Assembly (NCBI GenBank): GCA_964518575.1
Contig: CAZFGW010000007.1
Location: forward strand, 10,470 to 74,469
DNA length: 64,000 bases
Direction of reading: 5' to 3'
Source: MGBC163016 sp964518575
Lineage (GTDB): Bacteria; Actinomycetota; Coriobacteriia; Coriobacteriales; Eggerthellaceae
Shown here: positions 54,984-63,969 of the stretch, in pieces
How the letters are laid out: every line of letters begins with the position of its first letter
Numbering within the stretch: the first letter of the stretch is position 1
Position numbers and translations under genes: made by a program
The notes under the pieces: model-generated
Told to the model about the DNA's origin: nothing
Databases searched by the model: none
The model's input: only the letters and a program-made list of their open reading frames with translations

Positions 54984-55035
54984 TCCTGCTCCTTTCATAT
55001 GCCGGGCGTATACAGAACGCCTGCATAACGAACAT

Positions 55036-55059
55036 GCTTTCCGCTCGTAGACGGAAAGC
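55036..55059. other. Hairpin in thrS leader
   Basis: A perfect 8-bp inverted repeat GCTTTCCG / CGGAAAGC with an 8-nt loop lies about 55 bp upstream of thrS and 90 bp past the stop of the zinc-ribbon gene. No T-run follows on either strand. It could be a control element for thrS or a 3' hairpin of the upstream gene. Confidence 0.35.
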
Positions 55060-55146
55060 GGTGATCAAAATGATGCTGCAAAGTAACTTGAGAACATCCG
55101 CGCACAGCGGTGTTTCGAAACTGCATATACCACGTATCGAGCAAAG

Positions 55147-55656
55147 TTATTCGGCGTGAGAGCGCGCAGGGCGTTTGCGTGAGCGCGGTTTCGCCGAGGG
55201 AGATGTCGATGCTTGCATGCCCACCGGTGTTGCACAGTACGGACATATTGTCCATGCCGGCTCCAATGCCCGCTCGCAGTGGGAACAGAGATTCTTCAGC
55301 TGCGTGTGGCAATTCGGGCAGATGACATAGTTCACATCAACGGGATACCCACAGGCGGCACATTCGCCGTATTGCATGAGCTGCCGCTGCTTCAAAGCAA
55401 CTTCCAGCTCCTGTTCGTCACGATCAATGCGCAGCATCGGCGGACGGAGCAGGCAATATGCGATCACACCGACGATCGGCACCAACGCGACGATTGCCCA
55501 CAGATACCAAACGGTTCCACGCAGATACGCATCGCGTATGACCCACACGATGGAGAGGATATAAAGAACCACGAGCAGTACGACGACGACCGTCAGAGCA
55601 ACCTGCATCTGTGGCGACCATAATTGCGATAAAAGATCACTCACGAATATTCCCAT
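55147..55656 (-). CDS. Membrane-anchored double zinc-ribbon protein
   Basis: Protein of 165-169 residues with unknown function. Two hydrophobic spans (about residues 18-40 and 50-70) are followed by a charged stretch and two zinc-ribbon knuckles: CAACGYPVDVNYVICPNC and CSHCERALEPAWTICPYC, each CX2C...CX2C. The C-terminus is a basic Ser/Pro/Arg tail. The start may be ATG 55656 or GTG 55644. It lies between valS and thrS on the same strand. Confidence 0.8.
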   Translation of the reverse strand: MGIFVSDLLSQLWSPQMQVALTVVVVLLVVLYILSIVWVIRDAYLRGTVWYLWAIVALVPIVGVIAYCLLRPPMLRIDRDEQELEVALKQRQLMQYGECAACGYPVDVNYVICPNCHTQLKNLCSHCERALEPAWTICPYCATPVGMQASTSPSAKPRSRKRPARSHAE

Positions 55657-55752
55657 CTCTTAAAACGAAATGCCGTCTTGCCCGAGGCTCGGGCGAAAGA
55701 CAAACATCGCACATTATAGCAAAGTGACAAAAAGGCATGGTCGAGCGCGCAA

Positions 55753-58437
55753 TTATGCTCCCGTGATCTCCGCAAGCTGCTTGCGCACCCGCTCGATATC
55801 CTCCTTAAGAGCGCCGAGCTTGCCGCGATCCTTTTCGATGATAGCGGGGTCGGCTTTTGCGAGAAATCCGGGGTTGCTGAGCTTCTTTTCGAATTTCGCA
55901 GCATCTCCCTCAAGCTTGGAAAGTTCCTTTTCCAACCGCGCCTGCTCGGCAGCGAAGTCGACGAGTCCAGAGAGGATGGTGTATATCTCAACACCCTCGC
56001 CGAAACCGACGCAAGAGTCCTTGGGTTTCACGATATCTTCGCCGATTCTGAGCGTATCGATACGCGCAAGCGATGTGATCAGCTCTTCCTGTCCCTGAAT
56101 CCGCGCAAGCGCCTCAGGTGTTGCGAGCACGTCTACAGAAAGTTCTGTCTTCGGCGAGATGTTGTAGCGAGCACGCGCTGAGCGCACCGCACCTACGATA
56201 TCGCACAGAAGCTGTGTTGCCTGCTCCGCGTCCTCATCGATATAGTGCGCAAGATCGGATGCGATCGGCCACGCTGCCCCGATGAGCAGCGGCGCCGCCC
56301 CGTCCGCCTTCGGCAGTTCGTCATAGATGCGCTCCGTGATAAAGGGCATCACGGGGTGCAAAAGCCGAAGCGTCATATCAAGGAGGAACACGAGATTGCG
56401 CTGACAGGCAAGGCGGTCATGAGCGTCCGCATTGTGCGCGAGTCTGCTTTTGGAGAATTCGATGTACCAATCGCAAAGCTCGTTCCAGCAGAAAGTGTAG
56501 AGAGCCCGCGTGATCTCCGAGAACTCGAATGATTCGTATGCCTGATCGATATCAGCGCTAAGCTTTGCCAAACGCGAGAAGATCCACTTGTCTGCCTGGG
56601 TAGAAAGTACCGGCTCCCCCGGAGTATATCCTTCAAGATTCATAAGCACGAAGCGAGCGGCATTTTTCACCTTATTCATGAAGTTGCGCGCTGATTCGAT
56701 CTTTTGCTCGTCGAAGCGCATCGCTTGCGCACCGGTGACCTGGCTGAGCAGCCCGAAGCGCATGCCATCCGCGCCGTAGTCTTCCATGAGCTTAACGGGG
56801 TCCACCCCATTGCCGCGTGATTTGCTCATAGGCTTGCCGTCCGCGCCCATGACCGTGGGATGGATGATCACATCTTTGAAAGGAATCTCACCCACGCAAT
56901 ACTCAGACGCCATGACCATGCGTGCCACCCAAAGTCCCATGATGTCGCGTGCGGTCGAGAGCACCTGCGTCGGATAGTATTTGACGATATCGGGCGCATC
57001 TTTGCCCTCACGCGCCCATCCCTGCGTAGCAAATGGCCAAAGCTGCGAGGAGAACCAAGTGTCAAGCACGTCTTCATCCTGAACGACTCGACCCCCACAA
57101 ACGGGACAAACTTCGATATCCTCGAGGCTCGCATCCTGCCAATCACACTGTTCGCAGTAAAACATCGGAATCCGATGCCCCCACCACAGCTGACGGGAAA
57201 TGCACCAGTCCTTGAGATTGTCGAGCCAATCGAGATACACCTGCGCCCAACGCTTGGGATGGAACGTGATCTCACCTGAATCAACAGCATGACGTGCGGG
57301 CGCTTTAAGCTCTTCAACGCTCACGAACCACTGCTCGGAAAGCCAGGGCTCAAGCGCGTGATGGCATCGGTAGCAATGCATGACAGAGTGGTTGATATCT
57401 TCGATATGATCGAGAAGCCCGAGCCGCTCGAACTCCGCGACGACCGCCTCGCGCGCCTCGTTGCGATCCATGCCGGAAAATTGCCCGTACCCTTCGACAA
57501 CATGGGCATGCTCATCAAAGATATTGACAACCTCAAGAGATGCACGCTGTCCCATCGCGAAGTCATTGGGATCATGAGCCGGCGTCACCTTGACCGCACC
57601 CGTGCCATATTCCGCATCAACATGGAAATCAGCAAAGATCGGAATCGTCCGCCCCACGATCGGAAGCTTGATCTGCTCCCCAATAAGCCCGACATAGCGC
57701 TCATCTTTAGGCGAGACTGCCACACCCGTATCCCCAAGCATTGTTTCGGGACGTGTCGTCGCAACAACCACATACTCGATACCGTCTTTGGGATGGACGA
57801 GTGGATAGCGAAGATACCAGAGATGCCCCGGATCATCGGTATATTCCGCCTCGTCATCAGCAATCGCCGTTGTGCAGTGCGGACACCAGTTGACGATCCG
57901 CTTGCCCTTATAGATGATGCCCGCATGGTACCAGTCAACAAAAAGCTTGCGCACCGCAAGCGAGAACTCAGGGCTCATCGTGAATTGTTCATGCTCGTAA
58001 TCACAGGAGCAACCGATGGCTTTGATCTGGTTCACGATAGTGGTGCCGTATTCATCGCGCCATTTCTGACATGCCTCGATGAACGCCTCTCTGCCGATCT
58101 CACGACGATTGATGCCCATGTCGGCGAGATGCTTATCTACCTTCGTCTGTGTTGCGATACCCGCATGGTCGGTTCCCAAGATCCAGCGTGTTTTATATCC
58201 CTGCATCCGAGCATGACGGATGCAGGCATCTTGAATGGTGTCGTTCAAGGCATGACCCATATGGAGTACGCCGGTAACATTCGGAGGAGGAATGACGATG
58301 GTATAGGAATCATCTTTGTGCGCACCGAAACCCTCACTGCGCAAGAAAAATCCCCCGTCACGCCACGCTTCGAAAATCGGCGTCTCCCACTGCGCATACG
58401 AAGCGGGAATATCCAACACACTCTTCGTTGTTGCCAT
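55753..58437 (-). CDS. valS: Valyl-tRNA synthetase
   Basis: Class Ia synthetase of 894 residues that charges tRNA-Val and edits threonine. The HIGH-type motif reads PPPNVTGVLHMGHALND (HMGH) and the KMSKS loop reads GKPMSKSRGNGVDP, with Pro replacing the first Lys as in many ValRS. The editing-domain TTRPETMLGD and a C-terminal coiled-coil (about residues 830-894) are present. The ATG at 58437 follows an AAGGAA site. Confidence 0.97.
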   Translation of the reverse strand: MATTKSVLDIPASYAQWETPIFEAWRDGGFFLRSEGFGAHKDDSYTIVIPPPNVTGVLHMGHALNDTIQDACIRHARMQGYKTRWILGTDHAGIATQTKVDKHLADMGINRREIGREAFIEACQKWRDEYGTTIVNQIKAIGCSCDYEHEQFTMSPEFSLAVRKLFVDWYHAGIIYKGKRIVNWCPHCTTAIADDEAEYTDDPGHLWYLRYPLVHPKDGIEYVVVATTRPETMLGDTGVAVSPKDERYVGLIGEQIKLPIVGRTIPIFADFHVDAEYGTGAVKVTPAHDPNDFAMGQRASLEVVNIFDEHAHVVEGYGQFSGMDRNEAREAVVAEFERLGLLDHIEDINHSVMHCYRCHHALEPWLSEQWFVSVEELKAPARHAVDSGEITFHPKRWAQVYLDWLDNLKDWCISRQLWWGHRIPMFYCEQCDWQDASLEDIEVCPVCGGRVVQDEDVLDTWFSSQLWPFATQGWAREGKDAPDIVKYYPTQVLSTARDIMGLWVARMVMASEYCVGEIPFKDVIIHPTVMGADGKPMSKSRGNGVDPVKLMEDYGADGMRFGLLSQVTGAQAMRFDEQKIESARNFMNKVKNAARFVLMNLEGYTPGEPVLSTQADKWIFSRLAKLSADIDQAYESFEFSEITRALYTFCWNELCDWYIEFSKSRLAHNADAHDRLACQRNLVFLLDMTLRLLHPVMPFITERIYDELPKADGAAPLLIGAAWPIASDLAHYIDEDAEQATQLLCDIVGAVRSARARYNISPKTELSVDVLATPEALARIQGQEELITSLARIDTLRIGEDIVKPKDSCVGFGEGVEIYTILSGLVDFAAEQARLEKELSKLEGDAAKFEKKLSNPGFLAKADPAIIEKDRGKLGALKEDIERVRKQLAEITGA

Positions 58438-58518
58438 ACCTGATACTTCCTTAAAACTCACTAAACCTGCCTGTCATACTGCGCGCGCAGCAACCCGCAC
58501 CTGCCGCGCACAAAAATG

Positions 58519-59916
58519 TTATTTTTCTACGACCTCGACCTGAGGCGAGGTTTCTCCTGTGATATCGCTTGCGCGAATGACCACCCGGGTTTTGCCATCC
58601 TTCTCAGGAAGGTCGTACATCACCTCGGCAAGGACACGCTCGCAGATCGAACGAAGACCACGCGCCCCGGTGCCGTGCTCGACCGCCTCATGGGCAATTT
58701 GCGCGAGGGCATCGTTTTCAACGATAAGCTCAGAATCTTCGAAGGCAAAGAGCTTCTTATATTGCTTGATAAGCGCATTCTTCGGCTCGATGAGAATACG
58801 CACCAAATCATCTTCGGTAAGTTCGTCAAGGGCGGTAATGACCGGAATGCGTCCGACGAATTCGGGAATCATGCCGTACTTGTTGAGGTCCTCAGGCAAC
58901 ACCTGCGCCAAAAGCTCTGCCTCAGCTTGCTTTTTCGACTCGGGAAGCTCTGAAGCGAATCCCAGACCGCTCTTGCCTACCCGCTGTCCCACGATATCAG
59001 CAAGACCGACGAAAGCGCCACCGAGAATGAACAGGATATTTTTCGTGTCGATATGCAGAAGCTCCTGCTCAGGATGCTTTCGCCCTCCTTGTGGAGGCAC
59101 CGACGCCTCGCAGCCCTCAACGATCTTAAGCAGCGCTTGCTGTACGCCTTCACCGGAAACATCGCGCGTGATCGAGAGATTCTCCGCTTTGCGTGCGATC
59201 TTGTCGATCTCATCAATGTAGACGATACCGATCTCCGCACGCGGAATATCGAAGTCTGCCGCCGTAATGAGCTTCAGCAAAATGTTCTCAACATCTTCAC
59301 CGACATAGCCTGCTTCGGTGAGCGTGGTGGCATCAGCGATGGCGAAGGGCACCTGCAACGTGCGAGCAAGCGTTTGAGCGAGAAGCGTCTTGCCAGAGCC
59401 GGTTGGACCAAGCAGCATGATGTTGCTCTTATCGATCTCAACATCCTGAAGGTCTTCGTCTAAAACGATTTCCTCTTCGGTCTCATCTTCAAAAAGCTTG
59501 ATGCGCTTGTAGTGGTTGTATACCGCAACAGAAAGCGCCCGCTTCGCCGCCTCCTGACCGATCACATGCTCAGAAAGACTTGCATAGATCTCATGCGGCG
59601 TGGGCACCTCCCCCAATACGAAGGGAACGTGGTTTTCCTCTGGCATCTCATGGGCACCCAGCTGAGTACCGGCGTGTGCCTCCTGAGCAAATGCAAAACG
59701 CTCTGCGGCATTCAGTTCATACGGAGAGGGATAACGAGACGAAAGACCCATCTCCCGCATCATGGCATCCGCGCATACGGTGATGCATTCATCGCAGATG
59801 TATACGCCGTTCGGACCGGAGATCATCGACATGACCTCGGTTGGCTTCTTTCCGCAAAACGTACAACAGATATCTTTCGGATCTTCTGTGTTGTTTGATT
59901 TCTTCGAGCTGGTCAT
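58519..59916 (-). CDS. clpX: ClpX ATPase, specificity subunit of ClpXP
   Basis: Hexameric AAA+ unfoldase of 465 residues. The N-terminal zinc finger (CTFC ... CDEC, about residues 18-44), Walker A GPTGSGKTLLAQTLA, Walker B VYIDEIDKIARK, and the C-terminal sensor-2 domain are intact; the ClpP-docking IGF-type loop region lies in the ALLKIVEG to HIDTKNILFI stretch. The ATG at 59916 has GGAAG/GAGG close upstream; an ATG 15 bp earlier is an alternative. It is downstream of clpP, with a terminator-like hairpin between. Confidence 0.95.
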   Translation of the reverse strand: MTSSKKSNNTEDPKDICCTFCGKKPTEVMSMISGPNGVYICDECITVCADAMMREMGLSSRYPSPYELNAAERFAFAQEAHAGTQLGAHEMPEENHVPFVLGEVPTPHEIYASLSEHVIGQEAAKRALSVAVYNHYKRIKLFEDETEEEIVLDEDLQDVEIDKSNIMLLGPTGSGKTLLAQTLARTLQVPFAIADATTLTEAGYVGEDVENILLKLITAADFDIPRAEIGIVYIDEIDKIARKAENLSITRDVSGEGVQQALLKIVEGCEASVPPQGGRKHPEQELLHIDTKNILFILGGAFVGLADIVGQRVGKSGLGFASELPESKKQAEAELLAQVLPEDLNKYGMIPEFVGRIPVITALDELTEDDLVRILIEPKNALIKQYKKLFAFEDSELIVENDALAQIAHEAVEHGTGARGLRSICERVLAEVMYDLPEKDGKTRVVIRASDITGETSPQVEVVEK

Positions 59917-59997
59917 CTTCCTCTTCCGCATAGGTCGTAACTAAACGCGTTTGCACGCGCTCTTGTATCCAAAAACTTTCCAGAGGTCTTCCCATAT

Positions 59998-60028
59998 GAA
60001 AACATGCGCCGCACAAATGCGACGCATG
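59998..60028 (-). terminator. Terminator after clpP
   Basis: An 11-bp stem (CATGCGTCGCA / TGCGGCGCATG with one G-T) and a TTTG loop, followed by TTTT on the minus strand, in the clpP-clpX gap. Strong enough to stop or reduce readthrough into clpX. Confidence 0.65.
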
Positions 60029-60092
60029 CGATTATACCCGAGTATTCCCGTCAAAGGACAGCGAAGGGCTCCCCGATGGACGAATCCGATCC

Positions 60093-60698
60093 CTACGCGT
60101 GGTGAGCGATGATATCGTCGACGAGACCGTATGCTTTCGCCTGCTCAGCGGTCATATAGTTGTCGCGCTCAGTGTCAGCTTGGATCTTGTCGATGCTCTG
60201 CCCGGTGTTCTCAGCCAGGATCTTGTTGAGCTGTTTGCGCGTCTTCAGCATGAAGTCCGCAACGATAGCGATCTCCGTTTGCTGACCTTGCGCACCGCCA
60301 AGCGGCTGATGGATCAGCACCATCGAGTTCGGCAGGCAATAACGCTTGCCCTTCGCACCCGATGAAAGCAGCACTGCCGCCATCGACGCACACTCACCGA
60401 TGCAGATAGTCGAAACATCGCATTTGATGAAGTTCATCGTGTCAAGAATGCCCAGTCCTGCGGTGACCGAACCGCCGGGTGAATTGATGTACAACGAGAT
60501 GTCCTTGTCGGGGTCAGCGCTCTCAAGATGGAGCAGCTGGGCAACAACGGAATTCGCCACATGATCATCGATCTGCTCACCCAAAAAGATGATGCGGTCG
60601 TTGAGCAAGCGCGAATAGATGTCGTAGCTCCGCTCGCCCCGAGGGGACTGCTCGATAACGTACGGGATCAGTGCATTGTGCGCTCTCTCGATACCCAT
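60093..60698 (-). CDS. clpP: ATP-dependent Clp protease proteolytic subunit
   Basis: Serine protease of 201 residues. Catalytic triad: Ser in ECASMAAVLLSSG, His in LIHQPLGGAQG, and Asp later in the sequence; the ISLYINSPGGSVTAG block matches the family. GAGGAATC precedes the ATG. tig, clpP and clpX share the strand, the common arrangement. Confidence 0.97.
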   Translation of the reverse strand: MGIERAHNALIPYVIEQSPRGERSYDIYSRLLNDRIIFLGEQIDDHVANSVVAQLLHLESADPDKDISLYINSPGGSVTAGLGILDTMNFIKCDVSTICIGECASMAAVLLSSGAKGKRYCLPNSMVLIHQPLGGAQGQQTEIAIVADFMLKTRKQLNKILAENTGQSIDKIQADTERDNYMTAEQAKAYGLVDDIIAHHA

Positions 60699-60866
60699 GA
60701 TTCCTCGCTTTCGTAAGCACTATGATCGTGGTTTGTTTTTCGAAACCATAGTGCCTATAAGTCACCTAATTTGCAAGACAAAACATAAAAGGTAACAAAA
60801 CTCTTACAAAATCGCCCGTTTTAAGCGAAATATCCTTGTTACAAACTAACCAAACCACTAATGATT

Positions 60867-60897
60867 AACGAAAATGCCGCCTATAAAAAGCGGCATT
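60867..60897 (-). terminator. Rho-independent terminator after tig
   Basis: AATGCCGC / GCGGCATT (8 bp, loop about 9 nt) followed by TTTT on the minus strand, about 30 bp past the tig stop. The rest of the AT-rich 229-bp tig-clpP gap holds candidate -35/-10 pairs for clpP (for example TTGTCT with TATAGG) but nothing else. Confidence 0.8.
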
Positions 60898-60927
60898 ACA
60901 GAAAACCTTCAGTGCAAAAGGATTCGT

Positions 60928-62238
60928 CTATTGATCCTTTTCTGTGACCTTCGCCGTTTCCATGACGTTCTCCATCGCCTTGGAACGGATGACTCCTTCG
61001 CGGATCAGATACAGCCGACCGCTTTCGCGCCACTCGCGCTGCACGCGCTTCGGATCGTCGATGCCAGCAATCACGAACTGCTCAGTCACGTCCTCATCGG
61101 TTGCATCGATGTTGTTATGGCGTGCCCATGCGTCGAGGGCAAGCTGCTGTTTCGCCTCGTCCTCAGCCTGACGCTTGACATCCTGTTTGAATTGATTGCT
61201 GTCGATTCCCTGCTGCATGAGATAGGTGTCGAAATTCATACCTTGGCGCTGGAGCTGCGTGAAGAAATCCTGCAGAAGCTCAGACTCTGCCTTCTCGATC
61301 ATGCTTTCAGGAACATCGCCTGAGACACGCTCCACAAGCTTGCTCGCGCAGGCGTTCTCCTTGATGCGCGGAATGACCGCTTTCTTTTGCGTCGTAATGG
61401 ACTCTTTGACCTGTTCGCGCAAGTCAGCGACGTTTTCGAAGTCAAGGGTTTCTTTGACCCACTCATCGGTGAGCTTCGGGGTGACATTTTTGAGAACACT
61501 GTTGCAAAGCACCTCGAAAGTGACCTTCTTGCCCGCGAGGTCGCTCAACAAAAGCGCACTCTCATCTTCGGGAAGATCAAGGGTGAACGTTTTCGTCTCG
61601 CCCTTCTTGATACCGAGCATCTCAGCGTCGAATGCTTCAGAATACAAACCCGAACCCGGTGCGTAGACCGCCGCCATCCTGGTCTGTGATTCGATTTCAT
61701 TGCCATCCTCGTCCATTGCCTTGATGTCGACATCAGCCGATTCGCCCTCTTTGAGCTTGGTGGCAGCGCTTGCGTTCTCAAACGTTTTGTAGTGCTCGAG
61801 GATCGCGTCGATCTGCTCGTCGATCTCACGCTCGGATGCCGTCTCGGCAGGGATTTCGATCTCAACGGGATCATAGGAAGTAAGTTCGATCTCGGGTTTC
61901 ACGCTCACGGTGAATTCGAAGGAGAAATCGTTTCCGGGCTCGATCATGCCCATATCGCCGAAGTCAGGTGAAGCCACGGGGAAGATGCGCTTTTCCTCGA
62001 TCACCTCAGGATAGGTGTTATTCACGATTTCCTCAGTGATAGAAGCGAGCACATATTCACGACCGAGAGCATTATCGATGACCGGGCGCGGAGCCTTGCC
62101 CTTACGAAATCCGGGGAAGTTGTATTGCCTCGCGAGCTCTTTATATTTCTTGTTGAGAGCGCTCTCAATTGTCCTCTTATCAACAGTGACGGCTGCTTGG
62201 ACCTTATTGTCTTCTAAGGTCGTGAGTGTTGCTTCCAC
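60928..62238 (-). CDS. tig: Trigger factor
   Basis: Ribosome-bound peptidyl-prolyl isomerase/chaperone of 436 residues. The ribosome-binding signature GFRKGKAPRPVID lies near residue 43, then the FKBP-like domain (about residues 160-245) and a helical C-terminal chaperone region. Start is GTG with GGAGGAG 6-8 nt upstream. It is 40 bp downstream of tRNA-Leu, and upstream of clpP. Confidence 0.95.
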   Translation of the reverse strand: MEATLTTLEDNKVQAAVTVDKRTIESALNKKYKELARQYNFPGFRKGKAPRPVIDNALGREYVLASITEEIVNNTYPEVIEEKRIFPVASPDFGDMGMIEPGNDFSFEFTVSVKPEIELTSYDPVEIEIPAETASEREIDEQIDAILEHYKTFENASAATKLKEGESADVDIKAMDEDGNEIESQTRMAAVYAPGSGLYSEAFDAEMLGIKKGETKTFTLDLPEDESALLLSDLAGKKVTFEVLCNSVLKNVTPKLTDEWVKETLDFENVADLREQVKESITTQKKAVIPRIKENACASKLVERVSGDVPESMIEKAESELLQDFFTQLQRQGMNFDTYLMQQGIDSNQFKQDVKRQAEDEAKQQLALDAWARHNNIDATDEDVTEQFVIAGIDDPKRVQREWRESGRLYLIREGVIRSKAMENVMETAKVTEKDQ

Positions 62239-62278
62239 AGATCTCCTCCATTGCTCTTATATCTACCCATGAATCAAA

Positions 62279-62364
62279 TGGTGCGGGCGAAAGGACTTGA
62301 ACCTTCACGGGTTGTGCCCACCAGAACCTAAATCTGGCGCGTCTGCCAATTCCGCCACGCCCGC
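62279..62364 (-). tRNA. tRNA-Leu (anticodon UAG)
   Basis: Full cloverleaf on the minus strand: acceptor GCGGGCG / CGCCCGC, D-arm with GGCAGACGCGCC, anticodon stem CCAGA/TCTGG around loop TTTAGGT (anticodon TAG at 62330-62328), a long class II variable arm (GGGCACAACCC), T-arm with GGTTCAAGTCC, discriminator A and an encoded CCA (62281-62279). It decodes CUN leucine codons. Confidence 0.97.
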
Positions 62365-62412
62365 ATTCAATCAATGCAGACGCCCATGAACGAACATGGT
62401 CGACAGCGGGAT

Positions 62413-62418
62413 ATCATA
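62413..62418 (-). promoter_or_regulatory. Extended -10 candidate for tRNA-Leu
   Basis: TGGTATGAT on the minus strand is an extended -10 element about 50 bp upstream of the tRNA. No convincing -35 box is seen. Confidence 0.3.
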
Positions 62419-62494
62419 CCACACTCCCTCCCCGCGCAGAGGGGCTATGCCGCAGTGGTATCGAAGTTTCCACGGCAGGGTACTGAGAGCGCAA

Positions 62495-63805
62495 TCAGTC
62501 GAGTTCGTCGAGCGAATATTCGTCCTTCCCCATGTGATACTCTTTGCCATCAAGCCGCATCTGCCGATACTCCGCCGTAGCGGTGAAGAGCACGTCGGAT
62601 GAAGAGTTGAGTGCAGTCTCGCACGAGTCTTGAATGACACCGATGATGAAACCGATGGCGACCACTTCCATGGCCACAGTGGTATCCATGCCGAATAGTG
62701 AGCACGCAAGCGGGATAAGCAAAAGCGAACCACCAGCAACGCCCGATGCTCCGCAAGCGCTCACAGCAGCGAGGACGCAAAGGATCACCGCGGTGATGGG
62801 ATCGACGCTCAAGCCGACCGTATGCACCGCAGCCATCGACATGACCGTGATCGTGACCGCCGCGCCCGCCATGTTGATGGTGGCACCAAGCGGGATGGAG
62901 ACCGAGTAGTTATCCTTATTCAAGCCGAGCTTACGGCACAGCTCCATGTTGATGGGAATGTTCGCCGCAGAACTGCGCGTGAAAAACGCCGTGATACCCG
63001 AATCCTTCAAGCAGCGGAACACGAGCGGATAGGGATTTTTACGGGTGCAGATGAATACAATGATCGGGTTAGTGATAAGCGCGATCACAAGCATGCATCC
63101 GACGAGCAGCAAGATGAGCTGACCGTATTCGACGAAGATATCGATACCGCTTTGCGATACAGAGGTGTAGACCAAGCCCATGATGCCGAAGGGAGCAAGG
63201 TTGATGACCCAGCGCACCACCTTCGATACCGCGTCAGCAACGGTGGAGAAAAGGTCCTTCACATTCTCAGATGCGCAGCGCATCGCAATCCCAAGCACGA
63301 CCGCCCACGCCAGAATGCCGATGAAGTTCGCGTTCGCGAGCGCATCGACCGGATTCGCGACAATGTTCATGATGATGCTCGTGAGAACCTCGCCGATGCC
63401 CGAAGGAGATGATTGCTCGATATTGTCCGCAACCGCCAGTGTGAGTTCGATCGGGAAGATGAAGCTCGCAATCACAGCAACAAGTGAGGCAATGAGCGTA
63501 GAGATCACATACAGGATGATGACCGTTTTCATCGATCCCGCGGTCTTTGCATTCATGAGCGCGCTGATGACAAGGAAAAAGACGAGGATCGGAGCGACCG
63601 CGCGCAGGGCGCCGACAAAGATCGAGCCGAACAGTGAAATCACGCCGCCGATTTGAAGCGCCCAATCAGGAGCATCGGCGGGAATCAGCAAAGCGAAGAT
63701 AACACCGATCACCAAACCGACGAGAATGCGCTTGATGAGGCTTGAATCGGAATACCTCTGGAAGATGTTTTTCTTCGGAGTTTCGGAGTTAGGTGCAGTT
63801 TCCAT
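62495..63805 (-). CDS. sstT: Serine/threonine:Na+ symporter
   Basis: Dicarboxylate/amino-acid:cation symporter of 436 residues, SstT branch, in the membrane with eight or more spans. The SstT-type block SSAANIPINMELCRKLGLN followed by SIPLGATINMAGAAVTI (re-entrant loop and NMAG sodium/substrate site) is diagnostic. The ATG at 63805 gives a normal cytoplasmic N-terminus; the in-frame upstream 40 residues look non-coding. Imports serine and threonine with Na+, in line with the amino-acid-fermenting profile. Confidence 0.93.
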   Translation of the reverse strand: METAPNSETPKKNIFQRYSDSSLIKRILVGLVIGVIFALLIPADAPDWALQIGGVISLFGSIFVGALRAVAPILVFFLVISALMNAKTAGSMKTVIILYVISTLIASLVAVIASFIFPIELTLAVADNIEQSSPSGIGEVLTSIIMNIVANPVDALANANFIGILAWAVVLGIAMRCASENVKDLFSTVADAVSKVVRWVINLAPFGIMGLVYTSVSQSGIDIFVEYGQLILLLVGCMLVIALITNPIIVFICTRKNPYPLVFRCLKDSGITAFFTRSSAANIPINMELCRKLGLNKDNYSVSIPLGATINMAGAAVTITVMSMAAVHTVGLSVDPITAVILCVLAAVSACGASGVAGGSLLLIPLACSLFGMDTTVAMEVVAIGFIIGVIQDSCETALNSSSDVLFTATAEYRQMRLDGKEYHMGKDEYSLDELD

Positions 63806-63949
63806 GTAACCGTCTTTCCTTAAATGGTGTGTCGTTATGCTGATTCTATACCATCCCCGACCGAAAACAATGTGACCGTGTTCATCTTTGGGCATAGTAC
63901 GAAGGGGTTGACCAGAAAAATGCAACAGCCCCGATCATGAAACGGTTGC

Positions 63950-63969
63950 GGGCGAGATGAATCTCGCCC
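63950..63969. other. GC-rich hairpin near window end
   Basis: Perfect 8-bp stem GGGCGAGA / TCTCGCCC with loop TGAA. No T-run follows on either strand within the window; it may be the terminator of a gene beyond the edge. The rest of 63806-64000 shows no gene. Confidence 0.4.

Noticed and set aside
57289..58443. A 384-codon frame on the plus strand opposite valS, and similar long frames opposite ileS and glf
   Set aside because: All lie wholly inside conserved synthetase or mutase genes and show no protein-like features.
60790..60870. A ClgR-like operator (CGC-N5-GCG) upstream of clpP
   Set aside because: The only CGC/GCG pair nearby has a 9-bp spacer, not the expected 5, and the arms are poor.
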